Assembly: GCA_016785955.1 (NCBI GenBank)
Contig: JAEUWH010000007.1
Location: 1-64,000 of the forward strand
Direction: 5' to 3'
Origin: Pseudobdellovibrionaceae bacterium
GTDB taxonomy: Bacteria > Bdellovibrionota > Bdellovibrionia > Bdellovibrionales > Bdellovibrionaceae
Length of the DNA stretch: 64,000 nt
This document shows, piece after piece, positions 26,231-34,732 of the stretch (the first letter of the stretch is position 1; each line of letters opens with the position of its first letter). Under the pieces are notes generated by a model. That model saw only the letters and a list, made by a program, of their open reading frames with translations, did not search any database and had not been told where the DNA came from. A program made the translations under genes and the position numbers.

Positions 26231-26995
26231 TTACTCGTCATCCAAAAGATAATGCACCAAAGTAAAGATCTCTTCAGGGGGAGCTTCCATGCGCGAGTGG
26301 GTGCTGTCGAAAAAAACCAATTCCACAGTGGGCAGTTCTTTGGCAACTAAGTTAATATTAACAGGTTCATTTTCAAATAAAAAAACAGAAGTCTTGTGAT
26401 CGGTCATGTATGAGTGTAGCCAATCTCGTTTGAATAGGGCGTCGTCCATCGAGCGTTCGGGCTTTAAAACCAGTCGGCTGGACTGGTCATCCAAAGGGAA
26501 ATCCCATTTTTTTAACACGTCTCGCGAGCCAAGCTCCATACGCTTTACGTCTCGTCCAGTTAAGTACACGATGGGAATTTGTAATTGATCGATTTTTTTT
26601 ACAAACTCAACGGATCCTTGATAAGGAACATCGTGGTGAATATATTCGTTAGAGAAAAATTTTTCGGCCCATAAAGTGCGCACTGTTTTAAACAGATCGT
26701 GGTGATCGGGACTGACACCAGCTCGTTTAAGAACATCAACAAAACCCCAATCATTGCGTTGAGTTTTAATATTTTTAAAGTAGGGAATCACATTTGGAAA
26801 TTTTTCCTTGATTATTGGTTCATCCGCCACATCTATAAGCACTTTTTCTAATCTGGGAGCCACGTCAAAGAGGGTTGAATCCAGGTCAAAAACGACCACA
26901 GAATGAGTCTTTTTAGTCAAAGCTAAATCTTTGATTTTATTAAAAATTTCAATAGCTTTGCGTGGTTTTACACCCGGATTCAGTTTCGTCATCAT
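26231..26995 (-). CDS. HAD-superfamily phosphatase-like protein
   Basis: A 254-residue cytoplasmic protein. Motif I is VVFDLDSTLFD with nucleophile D37 and D39. Motif II is YLTGRD with T146. The motif III lysine is probably K178 (LVLKPE). Motif IV is the acidic pair in FLFENEPVN (E208/E210). Large hydrophobic insertions as a cap are at about 45-130. The family dephosphorylates small molecules or proteins, and the substrate here is not predictable. It is the first gene of the minus-strand set with rsmI, hrpB and the acyltransferase. Two adjacent ATG codons make the exact start uncertain by one codon. Confidence 0.83.
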   Translation of the reverse strand: MMTKLNPGVKPRKAIEIFNKIKDLALTKKTHSVVVFDLDSTLFDVAPRLEKVLIDVADEPIIKEKFPNVIPYFKNIKTQRNDWGFVDVLKRAGVSPDHHDLFKTVRTLWAEKFFSNEYIHHDVPYQGSVEFVKKIDQLQIPIVYLTGRDVKRMELGSRDVLKKWDFPLDDQSSRLVLKPERSMDDALFKRDWLHSYMTDHKTSVFLFENEPVNINLVAKELPTVELVFFDSTHSRMEAPPEEIFTLVHYLLDDE

Positions 26996-27138
26996 AGGGC
27001 CTTCACTAATAGACCATGAGCATGTCGATAGGCAACGTAATTTCGGTGGGGTTAGAACTCTGTTAATAGTTTAATCTTTTGTTGGATTTTTAAAAAAATT
27101 TTGTTAGCTTCCAGGCTCATTTTACAAAGGGTGGGGCT

Positions 27139-28047
27139 ATGTTGGTGAAGCGCATACTGATTTCGGTTTTGGCTATTCTGAGCGTCTTGGGATGTACATC
27201 AAATAAAGCCGAACTTGGTTCTAAAGATAATCCCGTTAAAATTCATTTCTTACCCTCCGTTGATGCTAAAGTTTTAGAAGATAATTCAAAATTGTTTAAA
27301 ACTTATTTGGAAGCCAATACGCCTTATAAATACGAATTCGCCGTTCTTCAGTCTTATGTCGCCGTTGTGGAATCTTTTGGAACGAAGAAAGCCGATGTGG
27401 CGGCTTTGAATTCATTTGGGTATCTGCTCGCGCACGATAAATATGGCGCCGAAGCGAAAATCGTAGTTCTCCGTCATGGTTCAGCTACCTATCAGTCTCA
27501 GTTTATCGTAAAGGCCGATAGTAATATTAAAAAGCTGCAAGACCTTGATGGGAAAGTGATCGCGTTTGTTGATCCGTCCTCTACGTCTGGATTCCTACTT
27601 CCCATGAAGACGCTGAAAGATAGAAATATTAACCCAAAGGAAACTATTTTTTCGATGAAGCATGACTCGGTGGTAACAAAAGTATATTTGGGAGAAGTCG
27701 ATGCGGGGGCTACATTTTATACGCCGCCAACCGATGGAAAATTAGAAGACGCTCGTCGATTGGTTTTGACACAATATCCTGATGTCGAGAAAAAAGTAAA
27801 AATTCTTGAGCTTTCGGAGCCAATTCCCAATGATCCCATCGTTTTTCGAAAGGATATGCCTGACGAAATGAAAAAGAAAATTATCGAGGCATTAATGAAA
27901 TTTGTGACCACGGACGAAGGCAAAAAAGCATTTAAAGAAACATATGGCGTGACAGATTTAAAATTAACGACCGATGCAGAATACGAAGGTGTTCGTAAAA
28001 TGTTAGCGCAGATTGGAAAATCGGCTCAGGAAATGTTGGTAAAATAA
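27139..28047 (+). CDS. phnD: Phosphonate/phosphite-type ABC transporter substrate-binding lipoprotein
   Basis: A 302-residue lipoprotein: the signal peptide ends in the lipobox LSVLGC with C19. It has the PhnD-like type II binding-protein fold: IHFLPSVDAKVLEDNSK, an LEANTPYKYEF block, ADVAALNSFGYLLAHDKYG, LDGKVIAFVDPSSTSGF (the phosphonate family motif), EVDAGATFYTPP, and IPNDPIVFRKDMP near the end. It captures substrate for PhnC/PhnE. No C-P lyase, phosphonatase or ptxD genes are adjacent, so the ligand could be phosphonate, phosphite or another small anion. The start is the ATG at 27139, 7 bases after GGGTGGGG-like purines. phnC starts after a single base. Confidence 0.9.
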   Translation: MLVKRILISVLAILSVLGCTSNKAELGSKDNPVKIHFLPSVDAKVLEDNSKLFKTYLEANTPYKYEFAVLQSYVAVVESFGTKKADVAALNSFGYLLAHDKYGAEAKIVVLRHGSATYQSQFIVKADSNIKKLQDLDGKVIAFVDPSSTSGFLLPMKTLKDRNINPKETIFSMKHDSVVTKVYLGEVDAGATFYTPPTDGKLEDARRLVLTQYPDVEKKVKILELSEPIPNDPIVFRKDMPDEMKKKIIEALMKFVTTDEGKKAFKETYGVTDLKLTTDAEYEGVRKMLAQIGKSAQEMLVK

Positions 28048-28048
28048 T

Positions 28049-28822
28049 ATGGCTGAAAATATTCTGTCGATTAAAAATCTGGTCAAAACTTATCCTAACG
28101 GAGTTCAGGCTCTTAAGGGTATCTCATTCGATGTTAAAAAAGGTGAATTTTTAGTTGTTATTGGATTGAGTGGTTCGGGCAAATCGACTTTGCTTCGTTG
28201 TATTAATCGACTTCATGATCCAACGTCAGGACAAATTTTGTTCGATGGTGCAACAGATATTGCGCAGGTTAATGGCGCGAAAGTAAAAGCTATTCGCACA
28301 AAAATTGCGATGATTTTTCAACATTTCAATCTGATTCCTCGACATAGTGTTGTTTCAAATGTTTTGATGGGGCGCTTGGGTCAGACGGGTATAATGAAGT
28401 CAATCTTTGGGCTGTTTTCTTCTGAGGATCGTGCCAACGCACTTAAATATTTGAAACTTGTTGGTATCAGTGAAAAAGCAAAAATTCGTGCCGATCAGTT
28501 ATCTGGAGGACAGCAACAGCGTGTAGCCATTGCCCGCGCGTTGACACAAAATCCAAGTGTATTGTTGGCCGACGAGCCTGTGGCTTCTTTGGATCCGGCA
28601 ACATGTCATACTGTTATGGACTATTTAAAGAAGGTGAATCAGGAACTAGGAATCACGATTGTATGTAATTTGCATTTCCTAAGTTTGGTTCGTCAGTACG
28701 CCACGCGAGTTATTGCCCTTAAAGGCGGACAATTAGTATTTGAAGGCAGTCCCAATGATATCACCGATGAATGGTTTGAAAAAATCTATGGTGAAGGCGC
28801 TAAAGAAGTTCACATCAATTAA
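28049..28822 (+). CDS. phnC: Phosphonate-type ABC transporter ATPase
   Basis: A 257-residue ATPase with Walker A GLSGSGKST (about 39-47), Q-loop MIFQHFNLI, the PhnC-typical VLMGRLG and SIFGLF(S) stretch, signature LSGGQQQR and Walker B VLLADEPVASLDP, then an H-loop in NLHFLSL. These features place it with PhnC rather than with other importers. It lies between phnD (1-base gap) and phnE (14-base gap) and supplies energy for uptake. Confidence 0.94.
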   Translation: MAENILSIKNLVKTYPNGVQALKGISFDVKKGEFLVVIGLSGSGKSTLLRCINRLHDPTSGQILFDGATDIAQVNGAKVKAIRTKIAMIFQHFNLIPRHSVVSNVLMGRLGQTGIMKSIFGLFSSEDRANALKYLKLVGISEKAKIRADQLSGGQQQRVAIARALTQNPSVLLADEPVASLDPATCHTVMDYLKKVNQELGITIVCNLHFLSLVRQYATRVIALKGGQLVFEGSPNDITDEWFEKIYGEGAKEVHIN

Positions 28823-28836
28823 AGATAAGGCAGGCT

Positions 28837-29865
28837 ATGAACGGGTATAAGATAAAGAGATCGATATTTGATGGTTTGTGTATTGGTTTTATCCTTTGCA
28901 TTTTAATTATCGTGGTAACGAATCCCTCGGACGAACAGTGGCTGAACCTTTCCATGAATGCCATTATCGCATTAGGAACAATGATATTTGGTGGCATTGC
29001 GAGTACGGTTTTAAATAATATGGGTATCAAGACGCTGGGCGAGACTTTATTTGAACCAGATTTTCGTAAAGTGCAATCGGAAGAGAAACCATTTTATAAA
29101 CGATTTGCTCAATGGCAGCTCATTGTTTTGCTTTTGTTTTTGTTCGCATCTGGTTTAAAGGCGACCGAGTTTTCTATTTACAAAGTTTTGGATAAAGATG
29201 GATTTGATGGCGCGATGAGAATATTTTCCAAATTGCTTAATCCAAACTTTGCATTGTTACCCAGTGCTGTTTTGAAAATGTTTGAAACTATTTTTATGGC
29301 ATTTTTGGCTACGGCTTTTGCGATTCCGATTGCGTTTGTCTTGAGTTTCTTGTCGGCAAAAAATATCATGAAGCATCCGGCGGCATTTTTGGTCTACCTA
29401 GTTCTTAGAACATTATTGAATGTTGTTCGTTCCGTGGAAGCTTTTATGTGGGCGATAATATTCTCGGTATGGGTCGGAATCGGGGCAAGTGCTGGTATGT
29501 TGGCATTGATGATTCATTCGATTGCGTCGTTAGCTAAACAGTATTCTGAAATTGTTGAGACGGTGGCGGAGGGTCCAATTGAAGGCATTCAAGCCACGGG
29601 CGCGTCGCAATTACAAACGATATGGTATGCGATTGTTCCCCAAGTGATTCTTCCCTATATTTCGTTCACGGTTTATCGATGGGATATCAACGTTCGCATG
29701 GCCACGATTGTTGGTTTTGTTGGTGGTGGTGGTATCGGTAAATTGCTAATCGCGTATCAAGGACAGGCAATGTGGGAAGAAGTCGGCTGTATATTTTTTG
29801 TAATTGCGGTGGTTGTCTGGTTGTTGGATCAAGGTAGCGCGTATATTCGTGAAGCCTTAAAATAG
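28837..29865 (+). CDS. phnE: Phosphonate-type ABC transporter permease
   Basis: A 342-residue inner-membrane permease, about 60-80 residues longer than typical PhnE because of an N-terminal extension with two extra hydrophobic helices (about 11-29 and 43-60) and a soluble link. The core at about 85-340 has the BPD_transp_1 layout: LKMFETIFMAFLATAFAIPIA, then LRTLLNVVRSVEAFMWAIIF, the EAA-loop region EGPIEGIQATGASQLQTIWYAIVPQVILPY, and VGFVGGGGIGKLL near the end. The EGIQATGAS loop contacts the ATPase. A single permease gene is present where some systems have two. Confidence 0.92.
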   Translation: MNGYKIKRSIFDGLCIGFILCILIIVVTNPSDEQWLNLSMNAIIALGTMIFGGIASTVLNNMGIKTLGETLFEPDFRKVQSEEKPFYKRFAQWQLIVLLLFLFASGLKATEFSIYKVLDKDGFDGAMRIFSKLLNPNFALLPSAVLKMFETIFMAFLATAFAIPIAFVLSFLSAKNIMKHPAAFLVYLVLRTLLNVVRSVEAFMWAIIFSVWVGIGASAGMLALMIHSIASLAKQYSEIVETVAEGPIEGIQATGASQLQTIWYAIVPQVILPYISFTVYRWDINVRMATIVGFVGGGGIGKLLIAYQGQAMWEEVGCIFFVIAVVVWLLDQGSAYIREALK

Positions 29866-29883
29866 ATAAAAGGACCAGGGGTT

Positions 29884-30273
29884 ATGCTTCCGTTCAAAAT
29901 AACGATTAAAGAAAATCAAGTCGATATGTTAGGGCATTTAAACAATGCCGTTTATCTTGAATTGTTTGAAGTGGCTCGTTGGGACATCATCCATTCAAAA
30001 GGTTACGGGCTGAAGAAAATTTTACAGCTTCAGCAAGGCCCTGTGTTGTTAGAGTTGAATTTAAAGTTTATGAAAGAGGTTTTGGCTCGCGAAGAAATCA
30101 CTATTCAATCCGAGTTAACGAATTATCAAGGTAAGGTCGGGGAAATCATTCAAAAAATGTATAAGTCAAATGGTGATCAAGCGGCCGAATTAAGAGTTGT
30201 GCTAGGGCTGTTTGATATGAAAACTCGTCGTTTGATTGAGCCTACGCCGGAATGGTTGGCGGCCTTAAAATAG
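29884..30273 (+). CDS. Hotdog-fold acyl-CoA thioesterase (4HBT family)
   Basis: A 129-residue thioesterase of the YbgC/4HBT type: VDMLGHLNNAVYLELFEVARW, with the catalytic Asp likely D14 and the HLNNAVYLE helix start. GPVLLELNLKFMKEV follows. The fold hydrolyses acyl-CoA or related thioesters in the cytoplasm. It starts 18 bases after phnE and may be co-transcribed, although no functional link to phosphonate uptake is evident. The gene ends 5 bases before a convergent response-regulator gene. Confidence 0.85.
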   Translation: MLPFKITIKENQVDMLGHLNNAVYLELFEVARWDIIHSKGYGLKKILQLQQGPVLLELNLKFMKEVLAREEITIQSELTNYQGKVGEIIQKMYKSNGDQAAELRVVLGLFDMKTRRLIEPTPEWLAALK

Positions 30274-30278
30274 TTTCT

Positions 30279-30917
30279 TTATGCAGATTTAAAAAATTTG
30301 CCTTTTTTGCTTTCTAAGTCTTCTTCCATAGAAAACAACAAATCCATTTTTTCCTCGAGTTTATTCAGTATTTCCTCTGGAGAAGACGCTTTCATGTTTC
30401 CCATGCCATCGGTTTGAAGAAAGAACGAGTCCATTTCCTCTTGGGGGATTCGGTCGGTGATAATAATTTTTAGGAAGGAATAGTACTCTCGGAGTTGATC
30501 AATCGTCGAACGGATTTCACCTCGCAGTTTGAAGCTGTCATGTTCGACGATGATTTCTTCGATGGCTTTTTCTAATTTATCCTTTGTTGATGGCTTTTCC
30601 AGTAGTCGAAAAGCGCCAATTTGAAGGGCTTTGAAAATAACTTCTTTCTCTAGGTAGGCTGAAAATAAAATAAATGGAAAGTGATAACCTTGCTCGAAAC
30701 ATTTTTTAATCATGTCGAGTCCGGTCATTTGCGGCATGTTGAAGTCTGAAATTAAGGCATCGAATGGGACATCTTTGTGTGCAGTTAAGTACGCGATAAA
30801 CTCGTTAGGTCTATTGAAAGCAATTACATCGTACGAGTCTTCAAGTAAACTGCTGAATAGTTCTGTTAAATCTACTTCATCATCAATAATTACGACGGTC
30901 TTTTTTGCCTTATTCAT
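30279..30917 (-). CDS. Stand-alone response regulator (receiver domain plus helical tail)
   Basis: A 212-residue protein. Residues about 7-125 are a CheY-like receiver with acidic pocket D12/D13, phospho-acceptor D58 in LISDFNMP, T/S at FSAY and K108 in LLEKPS. The remaining 85 residues are charged and helical with no DNA-binding motif (EEILNKLEEKMDLLFSMEEDLESK), so output may be by protein contact. No kinase gene is adjacent. Expected partners are kinases elsewhere, such as the one at 7221-9437. Confidence 0.88.
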   Translation of the reverse strand: MNKAKKTVVIIDDEVDLTELFSSLLEDSYDVIAFNRPNEFIAYLTAHKDVPFDALISDFNMPQMTGLDMIKKCFEQGYHFPFILFSAYLEKEVIFKALQIGAFRLLEKPSTKDKLEKAIEEIIVEHDSFKLRGEIRSTIDQLREYYSFLKIIITDRIPQEEMDSFFLQTDGMGNMKASSPEEILNKLEEKMDLLFSMEEDLESKKGKFFKSA

Positions 30918-31082
30918 ACTTAAAGTATCGGTACATTTGAGAGTGAGTTAAATAAAAATACGGTAAAAGCTGTCTAGAAATTTGACAAAACTGGGCAAAA
31001 AAATCCACGAAAAAAGGTCCAGCTATCGTAAAGTTAAGAATGGGTTTCCCCGAATAAAGTTCAGTCTAGTAGGGGTAAGTAT

Positions 31083-31922
31083 ATGGCTAAAAACTATTAT
31101 GTCAGTAAAAACAACCAACAAATCGGACCGTTTTCTGAAGATGTTTTGCTTAATAAAATTAAGGCGAAAGAAATCAGTTGGATGGACTACATCTATGATG
31201 ATGTAAAAAAAGATTGGGTTATTATAGTCGAGCACAAGGCGTTTAATAAAATGTTTACAGAAAGTGTATTAAAGCACGCCGTCAGTGATCCAACCTTAAA
31301 TACTGTTAAGACCCGCACGAAAGATCTTTCTCCTGTTGATTCTATAAAAGAGAAGGCATGGTATGTCCTTAAAGACAATAATAATTATGGTCCTTTCTCA
31401 CAAGCAGAAATTATCCAAATGCTGCAAGCGAAGATCATTTACGAGTATGATTTTTTATGGCAGCCCGATATGGAGAGTTGGAAAAGGCTAGCTGAAATTC
31501 CTGACTTTTCACGAACGAATTTGAAAAAATTAATCCAAAGTGGTGACCCCGAGATTTCCGAATTATTTTTTCGTCGTCGTAATGTCCGGGTCAATTATGG
31601 CTGCTCGTTGATTGTCCATAATAATAAGCAAATATTTAAAGGTCGTAGTTTAGAAATTAGTGCGGGTGGTGCCGGCGTGTTTATTGATACCAATCAATTT
31701 GCTCCTGGGCAGAATTTGTTTTTACATTTTCAACCTGGAGATGGTGTTCCGCCTTTTAATGCTGTTTGTACCATTATTAGTAAGGAGTTTCATACCAACC
31801 CTATTAGTAAAGCTAATGAGTATAAATATGGAGTAAAGTTCACCAGCATAAGTCAAAATATTAAACAAAAAATTCAAGAGTTTGCGGAGAAAGAAATTAT
31901 TCACCGGAAGAAGGTTTCGTGA
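31083..31922 (+). CDS. Double GYF_2 domain protein with C-terminal PilZ domain
   Basis: A 279-residue soluble protein. Two GYF_2 modules lie at about 5-52 (YYVSKNNQQIGPFSEDVL, W45) and about 93-140 (WYVLKDNNNYGPFSQAEI, W126/W133). A PilZ-type domain occupies about 162-275. Its candidate c-di-GMP ligands are RRRNVR (164-169) and LEISAGGAG (190-198), where the canonical D/NxSxxG is altered to EISAGG. This resembles a c-di-GMP effector whose GYF modules recruit partners. It overlaps the next lipoprotein gene by GTGA. Binding ability is uncertain because the second motif deviates. Confidence 0.83.
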   Translation: MAKNYYVSKNNQQIGPFSEDVLLNKIKAKEISWMDYIYDDVKKDWVIIVEHKAFNKMFTESVLKHAVSDPTLNTVKTRTKDLSPVDSIKEKAWYVLKDNNNYGPFSQAEIIQMLQAKIIYEYDFLWQPDMESWKRLAEIPDFSRTNLKKLIQSGDPEISELFFRRRNVRVNYGCSLIVHNNKQIFKGRSLEISAGGAGVFIDTNQFAPGQNLFLHFQPGDGVPPFNAVCTIISKEFHTNPISKANEYKYGVKFTSISQNIKQKIQEFAEKEIIHRKKVS

Positions 31923-32881
31923 AGAAAATACTATTTTTGCCACTTTTATTTTTGTTAGGTTGTTCTAATGATGTGGCTTTTAACGTTCGAGAAGAGAGTC
32001 AAAACTTTGCACAAGATGTGAAGTATAATAAGACTGTCGATATTCTATTTATCATCGACGACGGTGAGTCTATGGATATTGTTCAAAAGCAGCTTCATGA
32101 TCAAATTCCCTATTTATTTGATTCGTTAGTTCATCTGAATATGGATATTCATATCGCCACAACAGGAACGACCATTTTAAATGGATTTTCTAATAGTGGT
32201 CGCTTGATCGGTGAGCCTCGTTATATCTCGACAGAAACGCCCAATTTTTTGGAAGAAGTAAAAAAGAAAATTTTCATTGGCAAAGATGGTGGTACGCGTG
32301 AAGAGGGTTTGCGTTCGATGGAAATGGTTTTATCAGAAACATATCGAAACACCGAAGGAAAAGGATTTTTACGTGACGATTCTTTCCTTAACATAATCGT
32401 TCTTAGTAACGAAGATGACTCTAGTCCTGGGGCTTGGCAATACTATGCGGACTACTTGGATAAATTACGCCCTAATCATGCGGATGGAACTAAAGCATGG
32501 TCGTTGAATTTTTTCGGAGTTCTATCTATGCAGGACACCTGTGATAGCTCGAGTTGGGGATTAAAGTTTCCTGGTTATAAGTTTATGGATTTAGTGTCTT
32601 ATTCGGGGGGAGTGCAGGGCTCGTTATGTGGACTGGATTTGTATAAATCAGTTTCCAGCATCAAGTCGCGTATCATTCAAATTCTTACGGACTATAAGTT
32701 GGATCGAAAACCTCAAGAGAGTTCAATTAGAGTCTATGTTGATGGTATTGAAATTCCTAAAGACAGTATTAATGGTTGGGCATATATTGCGGCTGGTAAT
32801 CTGATTCGCTTCAATGGAACCTCGGTTCCTAAAGCTGAAGCAGGAATCCGAGTCGATTTCCTGCCTCATGCAACGGAATAA
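31919..32881 (+). CDS. Lipoprotein with VWA-like domain
   Basis: A 320-residue lipoprotein starting at GTG 31919 (MKKILFLPLLFLLGC; lipobox C15) that overlaps the PilZ gene by GTGA. Residues about 40-250 resemble a von Willebrand A fold: TVDILFIIDDGESMDIVQ gives a MIDAS-like site (D47, D48, S51) with Gly in place of the usual middle serine, and NIIVLSNEDDSSPG gives later acidic/serine residues. Such domains bind metals and partner proteins at the cell surface. Coupling to the GYF/PilZ gene suggests a signal-controlled envelope function; that link is an inference. Confidence 0.8.
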   Translation: MKKILFLPLLFLLGCSNDVAFNVREESQNFAQDVKYNKTVDILFIIDDGESMDIVQKQLHDQIPYLFDSLVHLNMDIHIATTGTTILNGFSNSGRLIGEPRYISTETPNFLEEVKKKIFIGKDGGTREEGLRSMEMVLSETYRNTEGKGFLRDDSFLNIIVLSNEDDSSPGAWQYYADYLDKLRPNHADGTKAWSLNFFGVLSMQDTCDSSSWGLKFPGYKFMDLVSYSGGVQGSLCGLDLYKSVSSIKSRIIQILTDYKLDRKPQESSIRVYVDGIEIPKDSINGWAYIAAGNLIRFNGTSVPKAEAGIRVDFLPHATE

Positions 32882-32911
32882 AAAACACAGACGCGATGGT
32901 TTAGGGCGTCT
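32879..32911 (-). terminator. Probable intrinsic terminator of the minus-strand lipoprotein gene
   Basis: Read on the minus strand, AGACGC pairs with GCGTCT (32911-32906 with 32894-32889) and a T run follows three bases later, reaching into the stop codon of the opposite gene. The stem is only 6 bp. Confidence 0.55.
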
Positions 32912-33309
32912 TACTCACATTTAAAATTAGCGGCAATGAGCTTTTCTTGTATGCGAGTGGAAACTTCCTCGCATTTTTCTTTACCGATGATTTGGCTAGC
33001 AATTGAGCTTGCTTGACCAGCTTTCGTGTAATCCAGTTCACAACCTTGTTCTTTACTTTTGATCGAAAGTTTTCGAACGTCTTGGCCGGAAGTGCATGTA
33101 ACTTCGGTCGCCGTACTAGGTGCCGATGCTTCTTTTGATTTTGATGACTTTGACGCCTCCGTTGAAATCGGAGCTGATTGAGCCGGAGCTTGATTCACCG
33201 CTGGAGTTCCAGAGGGTGTCACGGGCTGAGTGTCTGCTGCTTGTTTTTTTCCAGAACTAGAACAACCAACAATCAAAGATATCGCCAATGTAAAAATAAT
33301 TTTTTTCAT
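32911..33309 (-). CDS. Small lipoprotein, Ser/Ala/Pro-rich
   Basis: A 132-residue lipoprotein (MKKIIFTLAISLIVGCSSS, lipobox C16). A Pro/Ser/Ala/Lys-rich flexible linker at about 20-65 leads to a small domain (about 67-132) with four cysteines at about 71, 89, 113 and 131 that could form disulfides. Such linker-plus-small-domain lipoproteins often reach through the periplasm. No family is recognised. It is monocistronic, with a 379-base spacer upstream. Confidence 0.8.
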   Translation of the reverse strand: MKKIIFTLAISLIVGCSSSGKKQAADTQPVTPSGTPAVNQAPAQSAPISTEASKSSKSKEASAPSTATEVTCTSGQDVRKLSIKSKEQGCELDYTKAGQASSIASQIIGKEKCEEVSTRIQEKLIAANFKCE

Positions 33310-33688
33310 AAAACCTCATTTCAGTTAAGATGCTTTCGCATTTGATTTTTCGCTGATGTCAGTCAAGCCCGGGACTGAACTCATATTTTAACAAGGAATA
33401 TATACGGTTTCAAGTTATACTTAGACGCCGATAGAACGGCTTAAAAAAACTTGTCGCATCTCTGTTGTCGCCACTATTTCACTTTACCTATGAAACCAAA
33501 ACTTTTTCGATTTTTTTTAAAATGAACATCAGCGCCATCTCCAAACCTCGGCGAGCACTATTATCTTGCACTTCCACGCCGAATCACAAGATATTCCACT
33601 ATCCACTATCCACTATCCACTATCCACTATCCACTATCCACTATCCCCTTCCCCTCATCCCCTCTGAAAACCCCCGAAGATACAAAGA
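33310..33688. other. Intergenic region with a 7-bp tandem repeat
   Basis: This 379-base spacer separates the korB stop (minus strand) from the start of the minus-strand lipoprotein gene. It contains the tandem repeat described separately. I see no reliable tRNA, ncRNA or terminator. An open frame crossing it on the plus strand is only the translation of the repeat (alternating Tyr-Pro-Leu-Ser-Thr-Ile-His) and is not a gene. Confidence 0.6.
33596..33644. repeat. Seven-copy perfect heptamer tandem repeat (CCACTAT)n
   Basis: Seven consecutive perfect CCACTAT units (ATAGTGG on the other strand) span 49 bp, followed by a C/T-rich tract. The 7-bp period cannot preserve a reading frame, and the repeat sits in non-coding DNA. 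Perfect short tandem repeats of this kind are prone to length change by slippage. Confidence 0.95.
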
Positions 33689-34732
33689 CTATACAAATTC
33701 TGAAAGAATTTCGTTCCATTGATTTTTGGTCGGCCGCAATTCTGACTCGGCTAAAGAGCTTAGCGGTGCATCGACAAGATTCAGAGTTTCATTTAATGAT
33801 TCTGTTTTTTCATCGATGTAAAATAGTCCCGTAAGAATTTCGTTAGACGATTTACTTTCTTGAAGCACGCGGATAGCGGCAAAACGATCATTGATGTCTA
33901 AGTCATGTTTAGAAAGTTTTTTCAAAGTTAACGTGGAGCCATCGGGAAGCTGGACATTTTGTCGTGCCCCCTCGGCATAGTCGACTTTGATTTCTTCCAT
34001 GGGCTGAACGATGCCCAATTCTTGAAGAGATACATCGTGCTCGCGAACATAGGTGTAGCTTTTGGTGGAGCCGTCGTGATTGTTAAACGTGATACAAGGC
34101 GAGATAATATCAATGACCGCTGTACCTTTGTGTTTCATCGCCGCTTGTAGCAAAGGAACGAGTTGTTTTGCATCACCAGAAAACGATCGCGCCACAAATG
34201 TACAACCTAAATCTAAAGCTAAAGAACAAATATCAATTGTTTCAAATGGATTGTACGCTCCATTTTTTTGTTTAGCGCCTTTATCGGCTGTGGCGCTGAA
34301 TTGGCCTTTTGTTAAACCATACACGCCGTTATTAGCGACCAAGTAACACATTTCTACATTCCTTCGGATTAAATGAGAAAAACCCGCTAGGCCGATACTG
34401 GCTGTGTCGCCATCGCCGCTCATGCCGATAAAATGCATCTTGCCATTCACAACCTTGGCTCCCGTAGAGATTGGCGCCATACGACCGTGCATAGAATTAA
34501 ACCCGAACGATTTAGAAATATAGTACGCGGGTGTCTTTGAACTGCAACCAATGCCTGACATTTTGGCCAAGTTATGTGGATGAATGCCATTTAAAAATGT
34601 TGCATTCATAATGTGGGCTGAAATGGAATCGTGCCCGCACCCTGTACACAATGTTGAGGGGCCTCCGGCGTAATCTTTTTTTTCTAATCCCGCTTTATTT
34701 AAATTTTTTGCAGGAGTTATGTCCGTACTCAT
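33689..34732 (-). CDS. korB: 2-oxoacid:ferredoxin oxidoreductase, beta subunit
   Basis: A 347-residue TPP-binding subunit, probably for 2-oxoglutarate. It shows STLCTGCGHDSIS with Fe-S/TPP-associated cysteines at the N-terminus, GIGCSSKTPAY, MHGRMAPISTGAK, the TPP/Mg motif GMSGDGDTASIGLAGF, then NNGVYGLTKGQFS and IDIISPCITFNNHDGSTKSY. Together with the alpha subunit it converts a 2-oxoacid plus CoA to acyl-CoA, reducing ferredoxin. The gene starts with an ATGA overlap on korA. The GVYGLTKGQ and CITFN blocks favour the KorB type over pyruvate enzymes; substrate choice is not certain. Confidence 0.92.
   Translation of the reverse strand: MSTDITPAKNLNKAGLEKKDYAGGPSTLCTGCGHDSISAHIMNATFLNGIHPHNLAKMSGIGCSSKTPAYYISKSFGFNSMHGRMAPISTGAKVVNGKMHFIGMSGDGDTASIGLAGFSHLIRRNVEMCYLVANNGVYGLTKGQFSATADKGAKQKNGAYNPFETIDICSLALDLGCTFVARSFSGDAKQLVPLLQAAMKHKGTAVIDIISPCITFNNHDGSTKSYTYVREHDVSLQELGIVQPMEEIKVDYAEGARQNVQLPDGSTLTLKKLSKHDLDINDRFAAIRVLQESKSSNEILTGLFYIDEKTESLNETLNLVDAPLSSLAESELRPTKNQWNEILSEFV

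Noticed and set aside
33465-33722. Open frame of 85 codons across the heptamer repeat
   Set aside because: Its middle is just the translated repeat, it has no ribosome binding site, and it runs into the 3' end of korB on the opposite strand.
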